Positions 16,354-25,103 of a stretch of 41,854 bases of DNA are shown in pieces. A program made the translations under genes and the position numbers. How positions within the stretch are numbered: position 1 is the first letter of the stretch; each line of letters begins with the position of its first letter. Location: positions 1-41,854 of the forward strand of contig NZ_SSMW01000038.1 of the NCBI RefSeq assembly GCF_004799405.1, in the 5' to 3' direction. The notes under the pieces are model-generated. The model was not told the origin of the DNA. It saw nothing but the letters and a program-made list of their open reading frames with translations, and ran no database searches. This DNA is from Bradyrhizobium sp. Lineage in GTDB: Bacteria > Pseudomonadota > Alphaproteobacteria > Rhizobiales > Xanthobacteraceae.

Positions 16354-17519
16354 TCCTGCTTGACCTTCGGTTGCGCCGGATCCGAACTCGCAACCGCGGT
16401 GGTGACGAGGGTGCCGGGCGAAACCTTGTACTGGCCCGCCGTAATCACCTGCTGTCCAGGTGACAGACCGTCATCGATCACCGAGCGTCCGTCGATCGAT
16501 TGGCTGACCTTGACCTTGTGCAGCTCGGCCTTGTTGTCCTGATTGACGGCATAGGCGTAAAGGCCGTCGTTGCCGTGCTGGATCGCGTCGTCCGGAACCA
16601 CCGTGGCATCCTTCAGCGTCTTCACCAGAAGCCGCGTCGAGACCGACTGGCCCGGCCACAAGGCGTGGTTCTTGTTGTCGAACACCGCCTTGAGGCGGAC
16701 GGTGCCGCTGGTGGTGTCGACCTGATTGTTGACGACTGCCAGCGTTCCTTCCGCCAGCGGCTTCTTGCCGTCGGTGGTGATGGCGATGACCTTGAGCGGC
16801 GCAATCGCCTGGGCCTCGTTGATGTATGGCAGCTGCTCTTCCGGCGCGGTGAAAATCACGGCGATCGGTTCGATCTGGGCGATCGTCACGATCCCGGTCT
16901 GGGTCGAGGCATTGACGATGTTGCCGACATCGACCTGACGCAGGCCGGCGATGCCGGGAATGGGCGATTTGACGGCGGTGTAATCGAGTTGGGTCTGGGC
17001 GTTGGCGATGGCGGCGACGTCGGCCGCGATCTGCGCGGTCAGTTGCTGGACGGTGGAACGCTGGGTGTCGGTCTGCTGCCGGGTCGCGAATTCGCCGAGC
17101 TTGGTGTAGCGCTGCAGATCCAGATTGGCGTTTGCCAGATTGGCCTCGTCCTGATCCTTCTTGGCCTTGGCCTGGTCGAGCGTGGCCTGGTAAGGCCGCG
17201 GATCGATCTCGGCGAGCAGGTCGCCCTGGTTGACCGCCTGGCCTTCCTTAAAGGCGATCTTGTCGATCTGACCATCGACGCGGGTGCGCACCAAGACGGT
17301 ATTGAAACCTTGAACCGTTCCCAAGCCGGTCAGATAGACCGGAAAGTCGGCTTTCTGGACCGGAGCGATGGTGACGCGAACGGCGTTGCGCACCGCCTTC
17401 TGCGCGTTGCTGGCTGCCGTCGCCTGACGTTCATTCTGGTACCGCTGCCAGCCGAAAAACCCCAGCGCAGCAACGGCTACGATCAGTAAAACCCAGCGGA
17501 TCGCTCTTGATCTGGTCAT
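16350..17519 (-). CDS. RND efflux membrane-fusion protein (MdtA type)
   Basis: This predicts 389 residues. One N-terminal membrane anchor (WVLLIVAVAALGFFGW) is followed by the typical layout: a beta-barrel/lipoyl half motif V-Q-G-F-N-T-V-L-V-R-T-R-V-D-G-Q-I, F-K-E-G-Q-A-V-N-Q-G-D-L-L-A-E-I-D-P-R-P, a coiled-coil hairpin (residues about 110-170), the second lipoyl half, and a membrane-proximal domain. It bridges the inner-membrane pump to an outer-membrane channel in the periplasm. No lipobox is present, so it is anchored by its helix. Its 198-base upstream region is shared with the divergent MarR gene and contains palindromes, so MarR control is likely. Confidence 0.93.
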   Translation of the reverse strand: MTRSRAIRWVLLIVAVAALGFFGWQRYQNERQATAASNAQKAVRNAVRVTIAPVQKADFPVYLTGLGTVQGFNTVLVRTRVDGQIDKIAFKEGQAVNQGDLLAEIDPRPYQATLDQAKAKKDQDEANLANANLDLQRYTKLGEFATRQQTDTQRSTVQQLTAQIAADVAAIANAQTQLDYTAVKSPIPGIAGLRQVDVGNIVNASTQTGIVTIAQIEPIAVIFTAPEEQLPYINEAQAIAPLKVIAITTDGKKPLAEGTLAVVNNQVDTTSGTVRLKAVFDNKNHALWPGQSVSTRLLVKTLKDATVVPDDAIQHGNDGLYAYAVNQDNKAELHKVKVSQSIDGRSVIDDGLSPGQQVITAGQYKVSPGTLVTTAVASSDPAQPKVKQE

Positions 17520-17717
17520 ATCGGCTCTTTGGCTGAAAACCTAAGTACGGCATCTCTAAAACAGTTCCTAGGCTTGAATATATAGTATGCGTGCACTTAA
17601 TGTGTAAACACACTATAGCTTGAGAATTCTAAACAATCGGAAAGCTTTACGGCCGTTTTCTAATCAACGTCTGATCAGGATCTAGCCAGCTTTTGATCAG
17701 CCTCGGGACCCCGCTCA
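17520..17717. promoter_or_regulatory. Divergent promoter region, efflux genes versus marR
   Basis: This 198-base AT-rich gap lies between the divergent efflux and MarR genes. TGTGTAAACACA at 17601-17612 has five-base inverted arms. An imperfect inverted repeat pairs TATAGTATG (17581-17589) with CACACTATA (17609-17617), eight of nine matching. Nearer the MarR gene, TGATCA occurs twice (about 17672 and 17694). These are plausible MarR-dimer sites; which one is used cannot be read. Confidence 0.5.
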
Positions 17718-18179
17718 ATGTCTCTCGATCTGAAACGCCAGTTGGTTGCGCAACTCGTCGAAAGCTCGCGCCTGCTGCGCAATTACATCGACCACCGCGC
17801 CAAGGGCCGCGGCTCGACGCGCGCGCAGTGGATCGTGCTGTTCCGGTTGCGCGAGCATGAGGGACTATCGCAGGTCGACTTGGCCGAAGTGCTGGAGCTG
17901 CAACCGATCTCGCTGGTGCGGCTGCTCGATCGTCTGGTCGAGCACGGTCTGCTCGAGCGGCGGCACGATCCTCGCGACCGGCGCGCCAACCGGCTGTTCC
18001 TCACCGACAGCGGCCGCCGGCTGGTCGACGACATGGATGGCCTGCGCGACTCCATCGCAACCGACGTCCTGCAGGACATTCCCGCCAAGGCAATTGAAAC
18101 CACCCTTGAGACGCTCAGGGACATCAAGGACCGGATCAAGGGTTTTGCCGTGCCTCCCGGCGACGTCGCGGCCAAATAG
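17718..18179 (+). CDS. MarR family transcriptional regulator
   Basis: This predicts 153 residues. The winged helix-turn-helix is clear: T-R-A-Q-W-I-V-L-F-R-L-R as helix 2, L-S-Q-V-D-L-A-E-V-L-E-L-Q-P-I-S-L-V-R-L-L-D-R-L-V as the recognition unit, and the wing R-R-H-D-P-R-D-R-R-A-N-R-L-F-L-T-D-S-G-R. Terminal helices would form the dimer. MarR proteins usually repress an adjacent efflux operon and release DNA on binding a small aromatic ligand. Divergent placement beside the RND genes makes that the likely role. The ATG at 17718 has only a weak GGGA upstream. Confidence 0.92.
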   Translation: MSLDLKRQLVAQLVESSRLLRNYIDHRAKGRGSTRAQWIVLFRLREHEGLSQVDLAEVLELQPISLVRLLDRLVEHGLLERRHDPRDRRANRLFLTDSGRRLVDDMDGLRDSIATDVLQDIPAKAIETTLETLRDIKDRIKGFAVPPGDVAAK

Positions 18180-18331
18180 CGGACTCCGCTGCGCACACGC
18201 TGCCGCGCAGTTGCGATTACACGCCGCGCTTTTTTGAATTGAATGCTGTCGCAGCCGGATCGCAACGGGTCGATCGATGACCGGGTTTTAAGCGCGGAAA
18301 GGCCCGATTTAGCGGCATTTCTCCAATTCAA

Positions 18332-18348
18332 TTTAGAACGCTTCGAAT
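18332..18348. promoter_or_regulatory. Candidate iron-control element (Irr box)
   Basis: TTTAGAA, three bases, then TTCGAAT. As I recall it, the rhizobial iron-control element bound by Irr is an inverted repeat of TTTAGAA and TTCTAAA. The left half matches in full and the right half at five of seven positions. It lies about 180 bases before the receptor start. Irr binding and the direction of control are inferred. Confidence 0.5.
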
Positions 18349-18376
18349 ATGATCTTGGAACGATTTCAAACCGCGA

Positions 18377-18393
18377 TTTAGAATCGATTTGAT
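18377..18393. promoter_or_regulatory. Second, weaker Irr-box-like site
   Basis: A perfect left half TTTAGAA at 18377-18383 is followed after three bases by ATTTGAT, a poor right half. It lies 45 bases after the first box and may be a secondary or chance half-site. Confidence 0.3.
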
Positions 18394-18525
18394 CTGGATG
18401 GATTCAAACATCCCGCCGCCGTAATCGCATTGACCCCAATTTTTTCGCTCGATACCAACGCCCTGTCGCTTGGCGCAAAAATAATTGCGCGAGCGAACTG
18501 GAATTCGGTTCGAAGGGCGGGTGTT

Positions 18526-20916
18526 ATGCGTGGGGCGAAAGCGGCGGGACCGCTGCGTTCAATCGCGGCGGTCAATCCGTGGGGATTGCTGTTTTCGGTG
18601 AGTTACGCCGCACTGGGCGCAATGGCCGGCGGGACGGCGGCGCAGGCCCAGACGGCAGCCGTACCGCAAACGGAATCGCAACTGCCGCCGGTCGTGATCG
18701 CTGCGCCCGAAACGAAGCGTCGCGCCTATGCTTCTCCCGGCCGGCAGCATGCCAGCGCCGCCGCCAAGCGTCACTCGCAAGCGGCGCGGCGGACCGAACC
18801 GGCGACGGCGCCAAAGGCCTTCGCGGTATCGCAGGACGCCCGCACCGGCACGGTCGGCGTCTACACCAACAGCACCTCGGTTGCGACCAAGACCAATACG
18901 CCGCTGGTCGACATTCCGCAGTCGCTCAGCGTCATCACCAAGGATTTCATCAAGGATCAGGCCTACCAGAACCTCACCGATGTCACCCGCTACGTTCCGG
19001 GCGTCTCGGTTCACCAGGGCGAGGGCAACCGCGACGAACTCGTGATCCGCGGCGTCGATTCCAGCGCGAATTTCTTCGTCAATGGATTCCGCGACGATGT
19101 CCAGTACTTCCGCGATTTCTACAATGCCCAGAGTATCGAGATCCTGAAGGGGCCAAGCGCGCTCACCTTCGGCCGTGGCGCCGGCGGCGGCCTGCTCAAT
19201 CGAACGCTCAAGGAGGCTGACGGCACCACGGTGTATGAAGCGTCGGCGCAGACCGGCTCCTGGGGCGACCGGCGCTTCACGCTCGACGCCGGGCAGGCGG
19301 TCAACGATAACGTGGCGGTGCGCCTCAACGCCTTCTATGAGGGGACCGACACCTTCCGCGATTTCGGCCAGATCGAGCGCTACGGAATCAATCCGACGGT
19401 CACGCTCAAGCCGGACGACAACACCAAGATCAAGCTGAGCTACGAATATTTCCACGACGAGCGCACCTCCGATCGCGGCAATCCTTCGCAGGCAACGAGC
19501 GCGACGCCGCCGTCTTCGACCCGTTTCAATCCGGCCGCGCCGTTCGCGCCGAATGGCGACCTCTCGGTATTCTTCGGCAGTCCGACCTACAACGTTGCGC
19601 GCGCCGACGTGCAGACCACGATGGCCATCGTCGAGCACGACTTCGAAAACGGATTGGCGGTCAAGAACGGCTCGATCTATGCCGATTACAGGAAATTCTA
19701 CCAGAACGTCTATCCCGGCAACGGACCCTTGTTGGGCGCGGTCAATCCTGCCGATACCTCGCTCAATCTCGCGGCTTACCAGCACTGGACCAACCGCGAT
19801 AACGCCTTCAACCAGACCGATTTCGTCTACAAGACCAACACCGGCCCGGCGCTTCATACCGTCGCCTTCGGCACCGAATTCGGCCAGCAGACCGGGATCG
19901 ATCTGCGCAACACCGGAATCTTTCCCAACGGCACCAATACGATAACCGCCAACCCGTTCGATCCGACCTATTTCGGACCGCTCACCTTCGTCCATCAATA
20001 TCCCGGCGCTTTTTCGCCAGGTGTCACCGCGGCCGACTCGAACAGCAAATACCGGCTTTACGTGGAGTCGGCCTATGCGCGCGATACCGTTGAAATCACG
20101 CGCTGGCTGCAACTGATCGGCGGCGCGCGGTTCGATCGGTTCGACATGTCGGCGACCGACCAGAACACGGACATCTTGCGCGCTCGCGTCGATCAGAAGA
20201 TCTCGCCGCAGGCCGCCGTGATCGTCAAGCCGGTGAGCAATCTGTCGATCTACGGCATGTACAGCGTCTCCTATCTGCCGGCATCGGGTGACCAGTTCAG
20301 TTCGCTCAATCCCGGCACCTTGATTCTCGAACCGCAGAAATTCGAGAACACCGAAGTCGGCGTGAAGTGGAACATCAATCCGAAGCTGCTGCTTTCGACC
20401 GCGATCTACAACTTGAATCGCACCAACCAGCCGATCGCGGACGGCAACAATCCGGGGTTCTTCTTGCCGTCCGGCAGCACCTTGACCAGGGGATTTGAAG
20501 CCAGTCTGACCGGCTACGTCACCGACGAGTGGCAGTCGTCGCTCGGCTATGCCTATACCGACGCCCGGATCACCAGCGCGACATCGACGACGGTCGTCCC
20601 CGGCAATCGGGTCCAGCTCGTGCCCTACAACCAGTTCGCGTGGTGGAACAAATATCAGTTCAATCCGATGTGGGGCGCGGGCCTCGGCGTGATTGTATTC
20701 GGCGACTCCTATGCTTCGTCGGACGACACCGTGCGGCTGCCGGGCTTCGTTCGCTTTGACACCGCGCTTTATCTGAAGATCAACGAGAACTGGAAGGCCC
20801 AGTTCAATGTCGAGAATATCTTCAACACCGGCTATTGGGCGTCGGCCGACGGCAACAACAACATCTCGCCGGGCCAGTCGCGCACTTTCCGCCTGTCCGC
20901 ACGGGCGACGTTCTAG
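18526..20916 (+). CDS. TonB-dependent catecholate-type siderophore receptor
   Basis: From the ATG at 18526 this gives 796 residues. A long signal region with hydrophobic core ([18 protein letters not shown]) ends after A-Q-A. The plug domain is seen in [44 protein letters not shown] and [11 protein letters not shown] 22-strand barrel follows, ending in the usual terminal Phe (R-L-S-A-R-A-T-F). The plug wording is closest to Fiu/CirA-like receptors for ferric catecholates and their breakdown products. It imports the ferric complex across the outer membrane with TonB-ExbBD, encoded downstream. GAAGGGCGGG precedes the start. Regulation by iron through the upstream Irr-like boxes is likely. Confidence 0.9.
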   Translation: MRGAKAAGPLRSIAAVNPWGLLFSVSYAALGAMAGGTAAQAQTAAVPQTESQLPPVVIAAPETKRRAYASPGRQHASAAAKRHSQAARRTEPATAPKAFAVSQDARTGTVGVYTNSTSVATKTNTPLVDIPQSLSVITKDFIKDQAYQNLTDVTRYVPGVSVHQGEGNRDELVIRGVDSSANFFVNGFRDDVQYFRDFYNAQSIEILKGPSALTFGRGAGGGLLNRTLKEADGTTVYEASAQTGSWGDRRFTLDAGQAVNDNVAVRLNAFYEGTDTFRDFGQIERYGINPTVTLKPDDNTKIKLSYEYFHDERTSDRGNPSQATSATPPSSTRFNPAAPFAPNGDLSVFFGSPTYNVARADVQTTMAIVEHDFENGLAVKNGSIYADYRKFYQNVYPGNGPLLGAVNPADTSLNLAAYQHWTNRDNAFNQTDFVYKTNTGPALHTVAFGTEFGQQTGIDLRNTGIFPNGTNTITANPFDPTYFGPLTFVHQYPGAFSPGVTAADSNSKYRLYVESAYARDTVEITRWLQLIGGARFDRFDMSATDQNTDILRARVDQKISPQAAVIVKPVSNLSIYGMYSVSYLPASGDQFSSLNPGTLILEPQKFENTEVGVKWNINPKLLLSTAIYNLNRTNQPIADGNNPGFFLPSGSTLTRGFEASLTGYVTDEWQSSLGYAYTDARITSATSTTVVPGNRVQLVPYNQFAWWNKYQFNPMWGAGLGVIVFGDSYASSDDTVRLPGFVRFDTALYLKINENWKAQFNVENIFNTGYWASADGNNNISPGQSRTFRLSARATF

Positions 20917-20920
20917 AGGA

Positions 20921-21163
20921 GTGGGGAGGTGGCCCGCAGTTTATCCTGCGTCTAGTTCGCATTTGACGGTCACGCGAGGGTTACGGGTAGCGCCTTTTTT
21001 CTGGCTGCAGAGCATGATACGGGATGCCCACGCCCGCGGCCTGATCTTCGATCTCGATACCGCGATTCAGAGCCTGGTGGCGCGTCTTGGGCGGGATGAC
21101 CCTGAAACGGTCAAATTGAGCGGTATCTGTCACAATCTCATTCGCTGCTGGGCCGAAGTATGA
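20921..21163 (+). pseudogene. C-terminal remnant of a PiuC/YbiX-type Fe(II)/2-oxoglutarate hydroxylase
   Basis: About 80 codons are open and clearly resemble the last third of the PKHD-type hydroxylase family (about 225 residues) that is often encoded after Fiu-like receptors. Family features kept are V-Y-P-A-S-S-S-H (normally Y-P-S-S-S-L-H), [21 protein letters not shown] and the final H-N-L-I-R-C-W-A. The H-x-D half of the iron site and everything before it are missing, and a few residues between H and V-T-R-G are deleted. The stop overlaps the exbB start (ATGA), preserving the old coupling. A GTG at 20921 could still start a short peptide, but enzymatic activity is not expected. Confidence 0.75.
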
Positions 21164-22137
21164 ACACGTTAACTTTTCGAGCGACTGGTTCCTTGATTGT
21201 CGCGCTGGCGGTGCTGGCGTCGGCCTTGCCCGCGCTCGCGCAACAGAAAACGGCGCCCGCGCCGCTGCAAGCTCCAATGTCATCGCAGCCGTCGATTGCT
21301 CCGGTGGCGCCGGTGCCGGTTGTTCCGGCGCAAGCGACGCCAGCTCCGGCGCCGGCCGTTCAGTCCGCGCCCGCGCCGGCGATGGACGTCAGCGCCACTC
21401 CCGCCGATAGCGGCAAGTCGCCCAAATCGACCCCCGTGACATTACGCGAACTGTCGCCGTGGTCGATGTTCCTGTCGGCCGATATCCTGGTCAAGGCCGT
21501 GATGATCGGACTTGCGTTCGCCTCGCTGGTGACATGGACCGTCTTCATCGCGAAAATGATCGAGCTGTCGCTGGTCCAGCGCAAGCTTCGCGCTGCACTT
21601 GCCAGGATCAGCGACGCGCGCTCGCTGGCGGAGGCGCAATTCGCATTGGGTTCGCAGGACAGCGTGCTGTCGTCGTTGCTGGCGGCCGCGATGCGCGAGG
21701 CGCGGATGTCGGCGGGAATTTCCAGCGACAGCGGCATCAAGGAGCGGGCGGCTTCCAGCTTTGCCGAGATCGTGCGCGCCGAAGCCCGCAGGATCCGGCT
21801 CGGCATGGGTCTGCTCGCCACCATCGGCGCGACGTCGCCGTTCGTCGGGCTGTTCGGCACGGTGTGGGGCATCATGAACAGTTTTATCGGCATCTCGAAA
21901 TCGCAGACGACGAATCTTGCGGTGGTGGCACCGGGCATCGCCGAAGCGCTGCTGGCCACCGCCTTCGGCCTGGTCGCGGCGATCCCGGCCGTCATCATCT
22001 ACAATCATTTCACCCGCCTGACCAAAGGCTATCTCGAACTGGTCAGCCGTTCCTCGGGCTCCGCCGGGCGATTGCTATCGCGCGATCTCGATCGCACTCA
22101 TGTCAGCGGTGGCACGCATTCGCGCGCGGCGGAGTAG
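21160..22137 (+). CDS. exbB: TonB-system proton channel protein ExbB
   Basis: This predicts 325 residues. An N-terminal signal or anchor ([16 protein letters not shown]) is followed by a long Pro/Ala/Val-rich periplasmic segment to about residue 95. The MotA/TolQ/ExbB domain then has three membrane helices ([55 protein letters not shown]). The family motif [11 protein letters not shown] is intact. With ExbD it converts the proton gradient into TonB movement. The extended N-terminus is usual for alphaproteobacterial ExbB. The start overlaps the stop of the hydroxylase remnant, and exbD begins three bases after its stop. Confidence 0.94.
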   Translation: MNTLTFRATGSLIVALAVLASALPALAQQKTAPAPLQAPMSSQPSIAPVAPVPVVPAQATPAPAPAVQSAPAPAMDVSATPADSGKSPKSTPVTLRELSPWSMFLSADILVKAVMIGLAFASLVTWTVFIAKMIELSLVQRKLRAALARISDARSLAEAQFALGSQDSVLSSLLAAAMREARMSAGISSDSGIKERAASSFAEIVRAEARRIRLGMGLLATIGATSPFVGLFGTVWGIMNSFIGISKSQTTNLAVVAPGIAEALLATAFGLVAAIPAVIIYNHFTRLTKGYLELVSRSSGSAGRLLSRDLDRTHVSGGTHSRAAE

Positions 22138-22140
22138 GCG

Positions 22141-22623
22141 ATGGGCGCTTCGATCGCAGATGCCGATCTCGACGACGACGGCGATTTCGCGGAAACGCAC
22201 GAGATCAACGTTACGCCGTTCATCGACGTCATCCTGGTTCTTCTGATTATCTTCATGGTGGCAGCACCATTGTCGACCGTCGATCTGCCGATCGAATTGC
22301 CGTCGTCGACCGCGACCCCGCTGAAGAAGCCGGACAAGCCGACCTATGTCACCATCAAGTCCGACCTTGCGGTTGCGCTCGGCGAAACTCCGGTCAAGCG
22401 GGTCGACCTCGTGCGGTCGCTCGATGCGATGGCCGACGCCAACAAGGATCGGCCGATATTCATGCGGATCGATCGCGGCGTCCCTTACGGGGATTTTTTC
22501 GACGTTCTGGAAATCCTGCGGGCCGGGGGATACCTCAAGGTCAAGCTGGTGGCGCTTGAGGGCGTTCCCGCAAGCACATCGCCGCCCGCGACAGCCGATC
22601 AACCCTTGAGTCCGAAACCCTAG
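22141..22623 (+). CDS. exbD: TonB-system protein ExbD
   Basis: This predicts 160 residues: a short cytoplasmic N-terminus, one membrane helix with the signature I-N-V-T-P-F-I-D-V-I-L-V-L-L-I-I-F-M-V and the essential protonatable Asp at residue 29, then a periplasmic domain (F-M-R-I-D-R-G-V-P-Y-G-D). It works with ExbB and TonB at the inner membrane. The C-terminus is a Ser/Pro-rich tail ending P-L-S-P-K-P, where a 13-base tandem repeat straddles the stop codon. Confidence 0.94.
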   Translation: MGASIADADLDDDGDFAETHEINVTPFIDVILVLLIIFMVAAPLSTVDLPIELPSSTATPLKKPDKPTYVTIKSDLAVALGETPVKRVDLVRSLDAMADANKDRPIFMRIDRGVPYGDFFDVLEILRAGGYLKVKLVALEGVPASTSPPATADQPLSPKP

Positions 22624-22634
22624 TCCGAAACCCT
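22609..22634 (+). repeat. 13-bp perfect tandem repeat at exbD stop
   Basis: AGTCCGAAACCCT occurs twice without a gap, at 22609-22621 and 22622-22634. The first copy and the first bases of the second encode the end of ExbD and its TAG stop. It looks like replication slippage. Confidence 0.9.
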
Positions 22635-22651
22635 GAGCAGCGCCAGTCAAG

Positions 22652-23440
22652 ATGCCTGATCCCGACATCGAGCAAAAACCGTCGCGGCGGCTGTGGATTT
22701 TCGCCGCGGTCGCAGCGTTGGCGCTGCACGTCGGCGGCGGCGCGCTGGCGGTTGCGCACATGCAAGGCGCCGATACCGAAGAACTGGGCAGCCCCGGGAT
22801 CGAGATCGGGCTGGAATTCATGTCGCCCCGTGTCGAGGAGAGCGACCTGCCGGCCGGTCCTGACACCGACGCATCGCTGGCTTCGCCGGCGCTTGCCGAG
22901 CAGAAGGCCGAGGTCAAACAGACCGAACTGCCAAAGGACACGCCGGCCGAAACCGACGATCCGGATCGTCAGGTGACGCTCAACGATTCGCAAAAGCCCA
23001 AGGAGGACGACCCGAAGGTCGCGACGGTGCAGACGAGTGCCTCGATGGAATCGGCGGCGCAGGAAGCCACCGCGATGCCAACCGTCGAGGAGGCGCCCGA
23101 GGGCAAGTCCCAGGCCCCCGCGCAAGGAACCGGAAAAAGCCTGCAGCGTCAGCGCGCCTCGTGGTTTGCCGAATTGAGCGCCCACTTCGAGAAGCACAAG
23201 CGCAACCCGCCGCTGGATAAATTCAAGAACACCAGGGTGCTCGTCAGCGTGACGTTCGATCGGCTCGGTCACGTCGTCTCGAGCAGCATCGCTGAAAGTT
23301 CCGGCGACCCGGCTTATGACGAAGCCGCGCTGGCCATGCTTCGCCGTTCCGATCCGGTGCCGCAACCACCGCCGCTGATCGCCGATGAAGGGCTGACCTA
23401 CACCTTGCCGGTGGTATTCCGCGTCAAGGGCCGGAGCTGA
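22652..23440 (+). CDS. TonB-family energy transducer
   Basis: This predicts 262 residues. An N-terminal inner-membrane helix (LWIFAAVAALALHVGGGALAV) carries the His typical of the TonB anchor. A long acidic and Pro/Glu/Thr-rich spacer covers about residues 45-165. The C-terminal TonB domain follows: R-N-P-P-L-D-K-F, V-L-V-S-V-T-F-D-R-L-G-H-V-V-S-S, G-D-P-A-Y-D-E-A-A-L-A-M-L-R-R, and the final L-P-V-V-F-R-V. It would contact the TonB box of outer-membrane receptors, notably the receptor encoded upstream, and is powered by the ExbBD pair. It is the last gene of the iron-uptake group, 28 bases after exbD, and faces the minus-strand gene at 23527. Confidence 0.9.
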   Translation: MPDPDIEQKPSRRLWIFAAVAALALHVGGGALAVAHMQGADTEELGSPGIEIGLEFMSPRVEESDLPAGPDTDASLASPALAEQKAEVKQTELPKDTPAETDDPDRQVTLNDSQKPKEDDPKVATVQTSASMESAAQEATAMPTVEEAPEGKSQAPAQGTGKSLQRQRASWFAELSAHFEKHKRNPPLDKFKNTRVLVSVTFDRLGHVVSSSIAESSGDPAYDEAALAMLRRSDPVPQPPPLIADEGLTYTLPVVFRVKGRS

Positions 23441-23526
23441 ACTGAAAATGCCCGGTGATCGCGCGCCGGACAAGGTGCCGCTGACCCGGTTATGGGGCAG
23501 GTTGAAACGTTACCGCCAAGTCCCGG

Positions 23527-23949
23527 TCAGTGCATGAAATATCGGAACCCGACATAGACAACAACGAGACAGGCAAAGATCAGCGCAACGGGTAGCCGGG
23601 GTTTTGCTTCCGAACCGCCGACGGCCCTGGGCCGTTGGGCCGGCGGACGTTTGAAGGCGGTGACGTTGCCCGTCACCTGTGCGCTTGCATGCGCGGGAAT
23701 ATCGGGTGCCGCGCCAACCCCGCCCATTTTCGTGTAGTAGCTTTTGTAGACGAGATCGATGGTGGCTTCGGTGGCCTCGAACTCCGTCATCTCACGGAGC
23801 AGCGCCTTGTAGCTCGCCAGGAACGTCTGGGCCTCGGCGGGCAGCGCCGAGGCGCCATTCAGCTTGGCCATCATTTTCCAGGTGGCGAAATCGGCGCGCG
23901 CCTTGGTGTCGGCGCGTCGCGCGATCAGCATGTCTTTGGCTTTGATCAA
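23527..23949 (-). CDS. Tail-anchored small membrane protein, hypothetical
   Basis: This predicts 140 residues. The first 70 are helical and charged (ADTKARADFATWKMMAKL, then ALLREMTEFEATEATIDLVY). A Pro-rich linker follows, and one hydrophobic segment at the very end (PVALIFACLVVVYVGFRYF) suggests a tail-anchored inner-membrane protein. I recognise no domain. The likely start is TTG at 23949 with GAGG five bases upstream; an ATG at 23931 has no such site. It lies 36 bases after the M50 protease gene on the same strand and may be co-transcribed with it. Confidence 0.65.
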   Translation of the reverse strand: MIKAKDMLIARRADTKARADFATWKMMAKLNGASALPAEAQTFLASYKALLREMTEFEATEATIDLVYKSYYTKMGGVGAAPDIPAHASAQVTGNVTAFKRPPAQRPRAVGGSEAKPRLPVALIFACLVVVYVGFRYFMH

Positions 23950-23985
23950 GATGGCCTCAGCTTTTTCAGTCTTCGTCGGGCCCGG

Positions 23986-24666
23986 TTACAAGTTACCGCT
24001 CAACAGCAGAATCAGCCGGATCACATAGTCGGTCGATGCCCGCAGTATCGCCGAAATAACATCAAGATTTAGACCGAACTGGGCGCCGGCCATGGGCAGG
24101 ATGATCAGAAACCCGATCAGGATCAGCATGCCGAACGGCTCCAGTTTGGATAGCGGAACCGCCAGCACATTGGGCAACAGGCCGACCGCGACCCGCCCGC
24201 CATCCAGCGGCGGAATCGGAAGCATGTTGAAAACCGCCAGGACGACATTGATGACGAGCGCGTTTTTAAGGTTGTCGGCGATCCATTGCGCCGTGTTCAC
24301 AGGCACATAGTCCACGACATGAAACGCCAATGCGGCAAGCAGTGCGAGCACGATATTGGTGGCCGGACCGGCCAGCGCGACCCAGACCATGTCGATCCGC
24401 GGGTTGTGCAAGGCACGGAAATTCACCGGCACCGGCTTGGCATAGCCGAACAGGAACGGCGAATGGGAAAATAACAAAATGGCGGGTAGCACCAGGGTGC
24501 CGAAGGGGTCGATATGCCTGAGCGGGTTGAAGCTGACGCGGCCCTGGTCCCAGGCGGTGTTGTCGCCGAAATGATGCGCGACAAAACCGTGGGCAGCCTC
24601 GTGAAAGGTGATGGCGATGACGAGCGGCAATACCCAGACGGAGACGGTATAGGCGGTGGTGTTCAC
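23986..24666 (-). CDS. Site-2-protease-like M50 zinc metallopeptidase
   Basis: This predicts 226 residues, the length of the short M50B group (like Thermotoga or Bacillus YwhC-type proteins). The zinc motif H-E-A-A-H is at residues 22-26 in the first membrane segment, and the third ligand motif is F-N-M-L-P-I-P-P-L-D-G-G-R. About five or six hydrophobic segments are visible. Such proteases cut membrane-embedded substrates. The target is not known, and no PDZ domain or anti-sigma factor gene is near. The start ATG (24666) has a purine-poor upstream. It lies between the small tail-anchored protein gene and the GFA-family gene on the same strand. Confidence 0.9.
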   Translation of the reverse strand: MNTTAYTVSVWVLPLVIAITFHEAAHGFVAHHFGDNTAWDQGRVSFNPLRHIDPFGTLVLPAILLFSHSPFLFGYAKPVPVNFRALHNPRIDMVWVALAGPATNIVLALLAALAFHVVDYVPVNTAQWIADNLKNALVINVVLAVFNMLPIPPLDGGRVAVGLLPNVLAVPLSKLEPFGMLILIGFLIILPMAGAQFGLNLDVISAILRASTDYVIRLILLLSGNL

Positions 24667-24696
24667 TTGATCATCCTGACCGGTTGAGCCGATAGG

Positions 24697-25086
24697 CTAC
24701 GGCGGCGCCTGTGGATATTGCGGCAGACCGTCGTCGAGCTTCACCCAATTCATTTTCTCCGTGACCCAGATGTGGTCGGTCGGTGCAAACGCGTGGCGGT
24801 CATCGAATCCCGCAAGGGCTACGCCGGCCCGTGTTCCATCCCTCCGCCAGGCGAACAGGCGGGTGCCGCAGGTTTTGCAGAACACCCGGTCCAGCGCTCC
24901 CGAAGACGGATAGCGGGCGGTTTCTCCTTCAACCGTCAGCGCGCTTTGCGTGAACAGCGCGCGGGCAAAGAACGGCGACCCCATCGCCTTCTGGCAATTG
25001 CGGCAATGGCAGATGCGGACGTTGATCGGCTCGCCCTCGGCCTTGAACCTGACCGCGCCGCACAGGCATCCGCCTTCCCTGATCAT
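24697..25086 (-). CDS. GFA-family (glutathione-dependent formaldehyde-activating-like) zinc protein
   Basis: This predicts 129 residues. The zinc Cys pattern of the family is complete: G-G-C-L-C-G-A-V-R-F near the start, I-C-H-C-R-N-C-Q-K in the middle and F-C-K-T-C-G-T-R-L-F at about residue 80. The prototype Gfa was proposed to form S-hydroxymethylglutathione, but most relatives are uncharacterised, so no reaction is claimed. The ATG at 25086 follows GGGG at a six-base distance; the frame is open to 25179 without family-like sequence. It begins 17 bases after the SDR gene stop, so it is probably in that operon. Confidence 0.88.
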   Translation of the reverse strand: MIREGGCLCGAVRFKAEGEPINVRICHCRNCQKAMGSPFFARALFTQSALTVEGETARYPSSGALDRVFCKTCGTRLFAWRRDGTRAGVALAGFDDRHAFAPTDHIWVTEKMNWVKLDDGLPQYPQAPP

Positions 25087-25103
25087 GATGTCCCCGCTGC
25101 GTT

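Larger units (their letters stand above)
18180..18525. promoter_or_regulatory. Long AT-rich upstream region of the siderophore receptor
   Basis: These 346 bases carry no gene. They include two Irr-box-like sites listed separately, and inverted eight-base arms AATTGAAT (18236-18243) and ATTCAATT (18326-18333). A TTG-initiated extension of the receptor frame from 18430 is open but does not look coding. Confidence 0.5.

Noticed and set aside
18559..20112. 517-codon minus-strand frame
   Set aside because: Shadow of the TonB receptor gene; composition typical of antisense translation.
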